A program made the position numbers and the translations under genes. This document shows, piece by piece, positions 1 to 7,961 of a stretch of DNA of 64,000 nucleotides. The stretch's first letter is position 1. Each line of letters begins with the position of its first letter. The stretch is from Durusdinium trenchii (lineage: Eukaryota; Sar; Dinophyceae; Suessiales; Symbiodiniaceae), in assembly GCA_963970005.1 (NCBI GenBank), contig CAXAMN010022684.1, forward strand, positions 674,897 to 738,896, given 5' to 3'. A model generated the notes under the pieces. The model ran no database searches and had not been told where the DNA came from. It saw only the letters and a list, made by a program, of their open reading frames with translations.

Positions 1-30
1 TACAGCAACTCCACTGCTTGGTAGCTTCGG

Positions 31-198
31 TTCAACCATCCAGGAATTGGCCTGTTCTATTTCTATGTGCCGGCAGATCGCGAACGGTGGCTTTGGTGTA
101 GGTTGATGACATGGCTGGTGCTGGTGCTTACAGTGCTGAACTTTGTGCTGAAGGCAGGGGGGCCGCAGGACACTGTCCCACTTTTGACACCTGAAGCG
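31..198 (+). CDS. Candidate exon, membrane protein fragment
   Basis: An open frame follows an in-frame TAG near the window start and encodes GLFYFYVPADRERWLW followed by a hydrophobic stretch, MTWLVLVLTVLNFVLK, that would suit a membrane segment. The frame runs into a family C repeat at about 204, so the exon must end before it; a GT donor at about 174 or a site near 195 is possible. No family recognised. It may belong with the exon at 400-621 on the same strand, since both look like parts of one protein interrupted by repeat-bearing intron sequence. The gene would extend to the left of the window. Confidence 0.33.
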
Positions 199-203
199 TC
201 ACA

Positions 204-282
204 GGAAAAGCTACTAGGAACAAGTGCCACGCTAGTAGTAACAAGTGCCTTACTAGTAGTAACAAGAAGCTACTAGGACCCC
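204..282. repeat. Family C/A modular repeat cluster
   Basis: Contains CTAGTAGTAACAAGTGCC words and GAAGCTACTAGGA words in tandem. The motif TTACTAGTAGTAACAAG is self-complementary and could form a short hairpin. Confidence 0.8.
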
Positions 283-399
283 TCTTACAGTGGCCCGACC
301 AACTCACAGAGACCGACCAATGAAGGCTTCTTGTTCGTAGCCAGGAGCCCCTAGTAGCTTCTTGATCAGTCCCCTCACGGGCGACTCCATGAGACTGAG

Positions 400-621
400 G
401 CGATCCTCCTGTACCACTACATTGGTGCACGTCAGCGGTACCGGAGCTGGTTGAAGGTAAAACTTCAGGATGTGGGTCAGCCAGACCCCATCATGCGCGC
501 ACTCAAGCGCGAGTGGCGAACCTACTTTGGCGAGCTGGCTCACGTTTTGGCCTCTGGCCCTTTGACACTTGGACCAAACTCCATCGGAGTATATCAGAGT
601 TTATCGGATAGTGCAGACTGA
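400..621 (+). CDS. Candidate terminal exon, unrecognised protein
   Basis: After a possible acceptor CTGAG the frame reads AILLYHYIGARQRYRSWLK, then VKLQDVGQPDPIMRALKREW, and continues to a TGA at 619-621. Amino-acid composition is balanced and unlike the repeat-derived reading frames around it, so coding is plausible. The charged helix ARQRYRSWLKVKL could follow the membrane segment of the upstream candidate exon. I recognise no domain. The acceptor choice is a guess. Confidence 0.33.
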   Translation, partial: AILLYHYIGARQRYRSWLKVKLQDVGQPDPIMRALKREWRTYFGELAHVLASGPLTLGPNSIGVYQSLSDSAD

Positions 622-1057
622 ATCATGTTTTGCAACCATGGTGTTTCTATGTGTTTTTGTGATCATGCTTTTCTAACTTTTAAGTGTAAAGGTAGGGGCA
701 CCAACTTGTCTCAGACCTCAACAGCTTGCGCTGCTTGCGGCTAGAAGTTTTCTGATTTTGGGTTGATGACGTGCTGTGGCCCTGGGCCCTGTGCTCCACC
801 CGAGGAGTCCATGACGAGTCAAGATGGGAGCTGAAGCAGTGTACCCTAGCTCGATCGAAAATTGGACTGCTGACAGTGCTGCGATGCAACGAAACTGATG
901 GCTTCTCACAAACAGAGTGGTTGCTTAAGTGATTATAAATTGTCATTCGTTGGTTCGCCTGTTGTTGTGGAATGCAATTCATTTCGGAGGCTGGTCCTAG
1001 ATGCCTTTTGGCTTGGCCATTGGGAGGTTTTTTCTTTGACGCACTCGTTCCGCCAGG

Positions 1058-1228
1058 ATCTCAACACCGAGAGTATTGGGAAGGCGGTGTCTCAAGCTCC
1101 AGGATCTCCTCATCCTGACGGAAAGGAGAAAAGATGAGACGGAAAAAAAGGTGTTCCCAGTTCCCAGCCGCATGATCGGCCCTCCAGACCCCGATCGGAT
1201 ACCCATGTTCATCAGACTACCAGGCTAA
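1058..1228 (+). CDS. Candidate terminal exon, unrecognised
   Basis: An open frame passing LKLQDLLILTERRKDETEKK and then VFPVPSRMIGPPDPDRIPMF ends at TAA 1226-1228. The lysine/glutamate stretch followed by a proline-rich tail looks like a protein C-terminus. No domain recognised. Start undefined: several AG acceptors lie upstream in the interval 1050-1100. Confidence 0.3.
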   Translation: MSTPRVLGRRCLKLQDLLILTERRKDETEKKVFPVPSRMIGPPDPDRIPMFIRLPG

Positions 1229-1539
1229 CCTACTTAAAATCAACGCTGAGGACGAGGTTGATGTTCTAAGAAAGAAGATTACTGCTGCTACATTTCTCCT
1301 CATCACGATTCTAGTCCATTATATGTTGAGCCTTTTTGAACCAATGGTTTTTTGCTGAGAGTGACACAAGCAGCCAGCAAACTGAACATAAAAGCTATTC
1401 CATGTGATGTTGTTTTGCAACATTTGTTCTTTAAAAGCGGGCGAGTCACCCAAAAGAACAACCACGTCACATTGGCATGCATGCTGACCAATTGACTTTT
1501 TGGCATAGCATGAGGGAATACGGTGTGCATGAACGACTA

Positions 1540-2200
1540 AACTAAACTGGCGTTACGGTTGCACTTTGAAATATGTTGTTGAACTGCTACCTGCACATGT
1601 CAAGTCAGATTCATAGGTTTGCAAGTATTTGTTTGGACTCCGCAGATTCCCTATGAAGGCTTATAGACTGGAGAGTCAGGAAGACAGCCAAAGAAGTGTG
1701 TTGTTGGTTATTTTTAAATGTTGGTATTGTTTAATCTCTCTCTTTTTAATATGTATGTATGATTAAACTAACAAAAAGGTGTTTATTATGTTACTATGAT
1801 CATTTTATATGCTTTCAACCTGATTTCCAGTATGATGTTTTAAATGAGTTTTTTTTAACGAAGAGCAAATTAGAACTAAAAAGGCATAAAATACATCATA
1901 AATTGTATGAACATGTTATGTCAATTTAATGTGTGTGTTGTTTTAATGAACCTTTTACTGTATATTTTATATATATGCTCCGGACAAAGAAACTGTGATG
2001 AAAACTTTCTGAAGCATATGTATGTGTCCTTATTTGTTGAGTCCATAAAGAATAGTGAATAGTTAAACAATCATACAATTTTCACATAATTTAATTGGCT
2101 GTATATAAAAATAAACGTAAACATGTCGTTATTTTTTAATAAAACAAAAACAATATGCTTGGTTCATAACATGTTCATAAAACTTTCATAACATGTTCAT
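1540..2200. other. AT-rich non-coding spacer
   Basis: Base composition shifts to strongly AT-rich, with many T and A runs and no sustained open frame on either strand. It separates the first plus-strand fragments from weak coding-like sequence after 2.4 kb. No hairpin element, tRNA or terminator could be identified in it. Confidence 0.6.
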
Positions 2201-2466
2201 TAAACAAGACAAACAAGACATGTTTAAAACCATATGTGTTCTAGCTTCTGGCCCACTCTCAACTATAGACCTGTCATGTGTGCAGCCCCGAGGTTCTACT
2301 CAGACTCGGACTGCTGAGTGCTCAGAGGTGATCAGAGTGCATTTGCACCTCAGACGAGGGGCACTGGATTCGGAGTGAGTTCCCCCATGCCGCAGCAGGC
2401 CCCAAGCATTTACATGGCAATTGTCAGAACGGAAGGGGCTGCTTAGCTGCTTGGCGTATTGGATGC

Positions 2467-2631
2467 ATTGGATGTGTCCTCCACGTTCTGCAAAGACCTT
2501 CCCTTTTTGTTGCCAAAACCCCAACGACCGCATGCCCCGAACCAAAGGCACTCTTTCGGAAGTGGGAAGGCCCATCTCACCTGGCTACGTGGCAGGCACG
2601 CATGTGCAGGTGTTATCGCAGGTGATCTCAT
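2467..2631 (+). CDS. Weak candidate exon
   Basis: A plus frame reads CPPRSAKTFPFCCQNPNDRM and stays open past ISPGYVAGTHVQVLSQ to a CAG/GTG boundary near 2622 that could be a donor. The opposite strand is also open across part of it, so strand is uncertain. No family recognised. Confidence 0.2.
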
Positions 2632-3177
2632 CGATGGCCCTGGCAGATGGATACATTTCCTTAGACCTTTTTGTTATTTCTTGTTCTGATTACAGGGGCT
2701 TCTTTTCAGGGAGAACATCGTGCTGCTAGGATCCCGTTTGGAAGTGAAGCAGGCTAACTGGGAGCATTGTGAATTGGCAGGTTCCAGATGCCGACCTGAA
2801 CACAAGTTTGTGATCATTTGTGGAGTTGCACTACAGCTGGCATTTGGCAGACCAATAATAGGACTTTCTGGAACTGGAGCGCCCTCAAGCCGCATACTTC
2901 ATACTTTGGAATTGTGGACACTTTTTTTAAACGGTAGAACTTGAACACCAATCCCCTCCCAGCCTCCACTACCAACTGTGCTGTGTTTGGCTCGAAAGCT
3001 GCAGTGGCCAAAATATTCGATTGCTAAGAGTTGCTAAAGTCAAGCTGCTGAAGGCAAGTCGCAACGCTCATCGTTTGTACAAAACGCATTTTGAAGCTCG
3101 CTGTGCAGTGTCCAGAAGATTATTATGCAAGCAACACGAAACATCACATGTGCTTGGCTTCAAAACCCACCCAGGGC

Positions 3178-3385
3178 ATTGTTACTAGGAGCGATCGGAC
3201 ACTACTAGGGGCTCCTGGCCTTACCACTAGGAGCAAGAAGCTACTCGGAGCAAAGCGCATCGCTGCTAGGAACAAGGGGCATTGCTAGTAGTAACAAAAA
3301 GCTACTAGAAACAAGTGCCTTACTAGTAGTAACAAGTGCATCGCTACTAAGTCTAGGAACAAGGGCATTACTAGGGGCTCCCAAC
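3178..3385. repeat. Mosaic of family A and C repeats
   Basis: About 200 bases built from alternating words: GGGGCTCCTGGCC, TACTACTAGGAGCAAG, AAGCTACTAG and TAGTAGTAACAAGTGCC. Orientation is opposite to the array at 8.4 kb. Non-coding; every reading frame through it yields only low-complexity peptides. Confidence 0.85.
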
Positions 3386-3702
3386 TTGTGTTTCACAGAG
3401 AGCCACTCGCCAGAGCCAACCTTCACGGCGCCCTCAAGGCCTTCCTCAACAAGCACATTCAGCATGTTTGGTTCAATTCAGACTCCAAAGAGCAAAGAGG
3501 AAGAACCTGGAACCTGAATGCTTTAGCCAATCTCAGCTGCTCCTTCAGGAGAGCCCTCACATGGATCAAGAAGCGGTTCACCGGAGGACTGTTTCTTTTT
3601 CGATCACTTCGGATGGTTTGAGCCTGCAATTGATCGACCGTTGCCTCGGGAGGATCGACCGTTTGCGAGAGAGATACCGACGCTATGCGGAGGTCGGGTG
3701 AT
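3386..3702 (+). CDS. Weak coding-like block, frame uncertain
   Basis: Three overlapping plus frames stay open here. The most protein-like end reads SITSDGLSLQLIDRCLGRID and then RLRERYRRYAEVG before TGA near 3700. The overlap of frames means only part of the block, if any, is exon. No domain seen. Confidence 0.22.
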
Positions 3703-4211
3703 GTTGGGTGGTCGATGCGAATGGGATTTCAAGTGCTGGTTGGAGGCCATCGCTACTAGGGTGGTGGTGAAAGCGGCATCTAGGCGGCGAAGCAGTTATG
3801 GACCCTTTGCTGTTTAGTGGCAGGAATCGTTGCTTAAGCATGCTTAAGCGGTATATGAGGGGAAAGGTTTGGGCTGTTGTTCAGTCCGGTAGATGGTTGC
3901 AAGGGTAGGCAGATGGTCGACAGCCGGTAGCCGCCGGTAGCCCTGCTGAATCCTTGTCACGGAAGAATGACTTTGTACGGAATGCATGAAGATAAGTTTG
4001 CAAGTGCCATATCAACTTGCCTGACTGGATTTGTTCTTTCTGAAAGAACTGCAACCAGTCAGGTCGCAGCAACCTCGCTCTGACGCGCGTTGTTTTCCGT
4101 CTGACTCAAGGGCCCTGTAAGACCCGGGTTTGAGCATCCGGCTGGTGGATTCATGTCGCGAATGACGTGTCATGTGCATAAAGATATACTTCACATTCTG
4201 GCACAGCCAGG

Positions 4212-4290
4212 TGGAGCACGGGACCATCATCAATCCCATCACGGGAGAGGAGGCCAGTTCTTTGATGTTCTTTGTCGTTATTTGTCCATG
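4212..4290 (+). CDS. Weak candidate exon
   Basis: After the acceptor-like CACAGCCAG the frame reads VEHGTIINPITGEEASSLMF, a plausible soluble segment followed by hydrophobic residues. The exon end is not defined. No family recognised. Confidence 0.22.
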
Positions 4291-4437
4291 CTGCTCAGAA
4301 CTGTTTCAATCTTTTTCCTGTTTGCTTGCTCCATCCATGATTTGTCGTCACATGGCTCCTCCTTGAATGTGGCCCATGGAGAGGCGAGCTTACGCCGTAG
4401 GCAAGCTGGACAATACATGAAACGAGGAGAACCAATC

Positions 4438-4500
4438 TATATACTAGCGATGGCCTCCAACCTAATAGCGATGGCCTCCAACCTACTACCTGGATAACGT
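4438..4500 (-). repeat. Family B repeat (minus orientation)
   Basis: Two copies of GCGATGGCCTCCAACCTA, the reverse complement of the 21-bp unit that forms the array near 51.5 kb. Confidence 0.85.
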
Positions 4501-4672
4501 CTTGCCAGGACATCACCCTTTCTTTGGTTTTCATATGATTTTATGATTGATCCCGATGCCGGTCCCATGGATTTGAAGTCGTTTGAATTCTTATGTTTCA
4601 CCAAAGCTTTGCCACGGAACAGTGTTTACTAAGTTGTTCACATTCATCAACAGGCTAATTTTCCGATGGGCC

Positions 4673-4822
4673 ATGGCGTCTGAGCCAGAGCTGTTAGAGT
4701 TGCTGATATCAAAATCATTGGAGCATGAAGGCAGGGTGGAGCAGCGCTGTTTCAAGGAAGGCATGTTGGCTTTGAGTGTGGAAAACATCCGGCCAAACAT
4801 TCTACTGCAAACACATTCATAA
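4673..4822 (+). CDS. Candidate start exon, unrecognised
   Basis: The ATG at 4673 opens MASEPELLELLISKSLEHEG, followed by RVEQRCFKEGMLALSVENIR and a TAA at about 4820. The acidic and leucine-rich N-terminus looks like a genuine helix. Without a downstream partner exon it may be a start exon whose donor lies before the stop. The start was chosen as the first ATG of the protein-like segment. Confidence 0.33.
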   Translation: MASEPELLELLISKSLEHEGRVEQRCFKEGMLALSVENIRPNILLQTHS

Positions 4823-5159
4823 TATGAAATTTGGTCTGCATTCATGCACACCAAGTTCTTGTTTCAGTTCTGTGCTTCTAGCGATTCTAGCGGTGTTCCA
4901 TAGTGCATTTTATATTTGATGTGTTTCCATCCACTGAGCGCAAGCAAAAGCATTTATTCAGGGACGAGTTGCCGTCAAAGTTTGATGGTGGAACAGTTTC
5001 CTCCACCTATGCAGTTTACGCACAAGTCCCTCTACTTCCGACTTGAAGTTTGCCCTGGACAATCGCCTTGTAAACTACCCCTGACTACTATGCCTAACAG
5101 TTGGGGCCTAACTACTTGAAGCATATAGCTTTGAGCACGTTTGAGCCTTGCTGTGTAGC

Positions 5160-5370
5160 AAGGAAGACACCGTTTCAGCCTTTCCCACAGGTCTGAGCCT
5201 TCAGCACCTGGGCCGCTCCACAGCGCTGCGGCGTTTGAATGGTCGTTGGGAGGGCTGCTACGCCAGCAGCGTGGCTCCGGCGGTTTGGAAGCGCTACCAG
5301 GGCCTGGGCCTAGAGACTCGGAACAGTTCCGCCAAAGACCGGGCATCCGGGCGTGCGATCGCTCCTAGTA
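5160..5370 (+). CDS. Candidate exon, unrecognised
   Basis: The frame reads CSKEDTVSAFPTGLSLQHLG, RSTALRRLNGRWEGCYASSV and APAVWKRYQGLGLETRNSSA before entering a family A repeat at about 5361. Codon use and GC content are higher than in flanking spacer, consistent with coding. The minus strand is also open across the segment, so strand is not certain. Confidence 0.35.
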
Positions 5371-5410
5371 GCGATGCCAGGAGCCTCGTTCGTAGCTTCT
5401 TGCTCCTATG
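5361..5410 (+). repeat. Family A repeat
   Basis: CTCCTAGTAGCGATGCCAGGAGC followed by CGTAGCTTCTTGCTCC. GCTCCT and AGGAGC could pair around a 12-base loop. Confidence 0.85.
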
Positions 5411-5431
5411 GAAGCCTTTGTCATAGCCTTT

Positions 5432-5932
5432 CTATTGTGAATGTTTTGATAATCGGGCGTCAGGTTTGGTCGTGTTGACCCAGAAAGGCAGGGCCCCAGG
5501 GGTACGTGTCAACATCTCAGCAACCTGTGTTGAGGGATCTTGACATTGAGGGTGTGCACTGCAGAGAGCGGTTACTCCTTTGAGCCCTCCACATTCAAGA
5601 GATTTTGTAGGTTGGAGGCCCTCGCTATTAGGTTGGAGCCCAAAACACTGGCCCATTGGAGCCAACCAAGCCCTCTCAAGACAGCCAAGAGGCAATACAC
5701 ACTCTCGAACTGCGAGAGAGAGAGAGAGAGAGACCAGCCTAGCTAAGCTGGTGTCCAACTCATTTGCAGAAGGCTTTTCTTGGATGGCTTTGCAGGCCGC
5801 ACTTATTCCATCTTTGATCGCTTCGTTTCCTGATTGTTGATAACTCGATGTTAGCTTTGCTTCTTTGTGCTTCGAGGACTTGCCCTTCTCCGAGCCCTTC
5901 GACTTGGCCTTGGCTTTGCGGGAGCGGCTCAT
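5432..5932 (-). CDS. Candidate two-exon lysine-rich small protein
   Basis: On the minus strand an ATG at 5932 opens MSRSRKAKAKSKGSEKGKSS, a strongly basic serine/lysine start, then continues through NEAIKDGISAACKAIQEKPS to about 5755. Between 5755 and 5520 the open frame crosses a GA microsatellite and a family B repeat, so that part is probably intron. A second exon after acceptor AACACAG at about 5520 reads VAEMLTRTPGALPFWVNTTK and stops at 5432. The product would be about 90 residues. The AG-rich run just upstream of the ATG (ACAAGACAG on the minus strand) could serve as a spliced-leader acceptor. No family recognised; the basic tail could suggest nucleic-acid binding, which is inference only. 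Confidence 0.38.
   Translation of the reverse strand: MSRSRKAKAKSKGSEKGKSSKHKEAKLTSSYQQSGNEAIKDGISAACKAIQEKPSANELDTSLARLVSLSLSLAVRECVLPLGCLERAWLAPMGQCFGLQPNSEGLQPTKSLECGGLKGVTALCSAHPQCQDPSTQVAEMLTRTPGALPFWVNTTKPDARLSKHSQ
5717..5734. repeat. (GA)n microsatellite
   Basis: Perfect GA dinucleotide run; similar runs occur near 19.2 and 35.5 kb. Confidence 0.9.
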
Positions 5933-6061
5933 GGCCTCGGACCTGGTGGGCCACGTTGCAGTGGAGACGCCTGTCTTGCGTTAAACCACGCCTCGTTGGA
6001 CGTGCCGTTGGAATCGACTCATAAGATTTTGTCAACTTCCAGCCTTGTCCTTTTGGAGCAT

Positions 6062-6312
6062 AGGTCGCTATTACTCGTAGGTTCGAGGCCATCGCTATTA
6101 GGTTGGAGGCCATCGCGAGCAGGTTGGAGGCCATCGCACTGGATGCACCCAACTCGCATCAATGACCCTGTAGCATCCTGTAGCGTCCTTTGATACTACG
6201 TGGTAGGCCAGGAGCCCTTAGTAGCGTCCTTTCTCCTAGCAGTACGGCCAGGAGCCCCTAGTAGCTTCTTGCTCCCAGTAGCGATGCCCTTTGCTCTTGG
6301 TAGCGTCCTTTG
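6062..6312 (+). repeat. Family B then family A repeats
   Basis: 6062-6140 holds three diverged copies of GGTTGGAGGCCATCGC. 6199-6312 holds family A words (CCAGGAGCCCCTAGTAGC, TTCTTGCTCC, GTAGCGATGCCC). The two families directly follow each other. Confidence 0.85.
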
Positions 6313-6377
6313 TTACTGCAAGTCCGCCACTCCTTGCGTTGAAAGATCCCGGCTCAAAAACAGAATGAGAAGAAAAC

Positions 6378-6450
6378 GCTAGTAGATGCTAGTAGTAACA
6401 AGGGCATCGCTACTAATAGCAAGAACATCAAGAACGAAGCTACTAGTGTT
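6378..6450 (-). repeat. Family C repeat
   Basis: GATGCTAGTAGTAACAAGGGCATCGCTACTAATAGCAAG: CTAGTAG-type cores with CAAGG words. Confidence 0.8.
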
Positions 6451-6617
6451 TGTTGCCTCCGCGTCCTTTTTGATTTGTTTTTGCAGTACATGTGTTTTGG
6501 AAAAAGTGTTTGAAGGTGCATCAAACGCCTCACGTTTTCCCATTACTCCGAGGAAAGTTGCTGCGTTGTGTGTTTCGCTACAGCGAAGCGCTCATTTGGT
6601 TTTGAGTGTTGGAAAAA

Positions 6618-6745
6618 GGTTTTGAGGCCATCGCTTCTAGCTTGGAGGCCATTGCTATCAGGCTGGGGGCCATTTCTAGTAGGTTGGAGGCCATCGCTTC
6701 AATCGCTTCTAGGTTAGAGGCCATTGCTGTTACAAGCCTTTTGCT
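6618..6745 (+). repeat. Family B repeats
   Basis: Five to six diverged 21-bp units centred on TTGGAGGCCATCGCTTCTAG. All frames are open and produce a seven-residue peptide repeat (RLEAIAS type), which is an artefact of the 21-bp period. Confidence 0.9.
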
Positions 6746-6861
6746 ATTAATACGAAAGACCTGGCAAGGCGCATCATCCAAGGCCGGGAGGTGGCTTAAG
6801 ACTCTTCAGCATGAAGCATTTGGATGTGCAGATCCTTGGAATTACATTTATATTCTTATTG

Positions 6862-6905
6862 TTACTACTAGTAAGGCACTTGTTACTACTAGCGATGCAC
6901 CTGTG
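6862..6905. repeat. Family C repeat
   Basis: TTGTTACTACTAGTAAGGCACTTGTTACTACTAGCGATGCACC: two hairpin-prone C words. Confidence 0.8.
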
Positions 6906-7031
6906 ATTCATTCGCAGATGCTGAGATTCCTTAGCGGAACAAAACGGTCAAAAAGGGTTGACCGAAGATCGGCCTGGTCGTACCTGGTCTTCGTTGAGTT
7001 TCTCCGAGCGTATTGATCATATCATGTCATA

Positions 7032-7938
7032 TCACCACCGACCATTGCCTGTCATGTGAGGGTTTATCAGTTCTGTGATCTTTCCGTGCTGCCGCGTCCA
7101 GCACACAAAGGAGAGCAGGTCACGTACTGTGGTGCACATGACAAAGAAGCCAATGGTGAAGCCCAAAGATAGAGGGTAGAGCCCTGAAAAGATGCTCAAC
7201 GTGCACACAGTGTCCTGAACAGCGATATTCCAGCGGGGTTCTTGTAGCGCTTGTAGGTATGGGCCGGTGTAGTGAGTGACAGTGTAGTGGACTGTTCGGA
7301 CTTTGACCTTGCGTCCATCAGGAAGAAACGTGGAAGGATCCTTTGCAAAGGCTGCAGCACCTTCTTCCAGGAGGGCAACCCTTTTCGGACCCATGTGCAG
7401 AATGCTCAGGACACCCGCTGCTTCAGTGCCTCAGTTGCCGTGCGAGACAGGATATATAGTTATTCTTTTCTCCACAGCAACATGCCAGCACTTACGTACC
7501 TGTTTCCAGACATAACTATGAAATACATCGAAATACCATGTGGGTGCATGGCTAATAGCGCCTCCCTCCCCCTCCCTTTCTTTTCGATACGGACGTTGGT
7601 TTGCAACTCTGTTCTGAGGCCCAGAGGCAGCGGAGTACTACTTGCTGCCTTGCCAGGATTCGGCCGCCGCCGCAGCTCTGGAGGTGTCCCGAAGGACTGG
7701 GGGGCAGATCCTGTGACCTCCGGTGACTCCGACGTACTCGCCATGGCCTCCAGCGTACTCGCGATGGCCTCCAACCTAATGGTTCAGGTGATACAACGAC
7801 AGGTGACATCCGATGACTCACAGATGTGATTTTTCCGTCGTAAGTAGATTCCAGTAGCTCGGTGGCCAACAAGAAAGAGTCCGTGTTGCAGTCAACAACC
7901 ATATGCCATTGATCAAGTGATTTCACTTGTAGGTCTTT
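7032..7938 (-). CDS. Minus-strand multi-exon gene, membrane protein C-terminus
   Basis: Three candidate exons in transcript order. 7938-7822 (117 bases, 39 codons) is flanked by acceptor AATGAG and donor GTGAGT and reads KDLQVKSLDQWHMVVDCNTD and then SFLLATELLESTYDGKITS. A short exon ends at 7500 before GTACGT and includes MHPHGISMYFIVMSGN. The terminal exon 7404-7032 reads ILHMGPKRVALLEEGAAAFA and later VHYTVTHYTGPYLQALQEPR, then a strongly hydrophobic segment LSIFSGLYPLSLGFTIGFFV before the stop. The last two exons join in phase 2. The motif QEPRW resembles QxxRW of processive glycosyltransferases, but nothing else supports that family and I do not assign it. The upstream exons would have to lie under or beyond the plus-strand ankyrin gene that begins 24 bases away, which is odd. 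Confidence 0.55.
7735..7780 (-). repeat. Family B repeat in intron
   Basis: GCCATGGCCTCCAGCGTACTCGCGATGGCCTCCAACC lies between exons of the minus-strand gene. Confidence 0.75.
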
Positions 7939-7961
7939 CTCATTGACAGCCAAGCAGCGCG

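Noticed and set aside
7032..7404. QEPRW read as the QxxRW motif of a GT2 glycosyltransferase
   Set aside because: No DxD or other GT2 motifs are visible in the available exons, so the match is too short to use.
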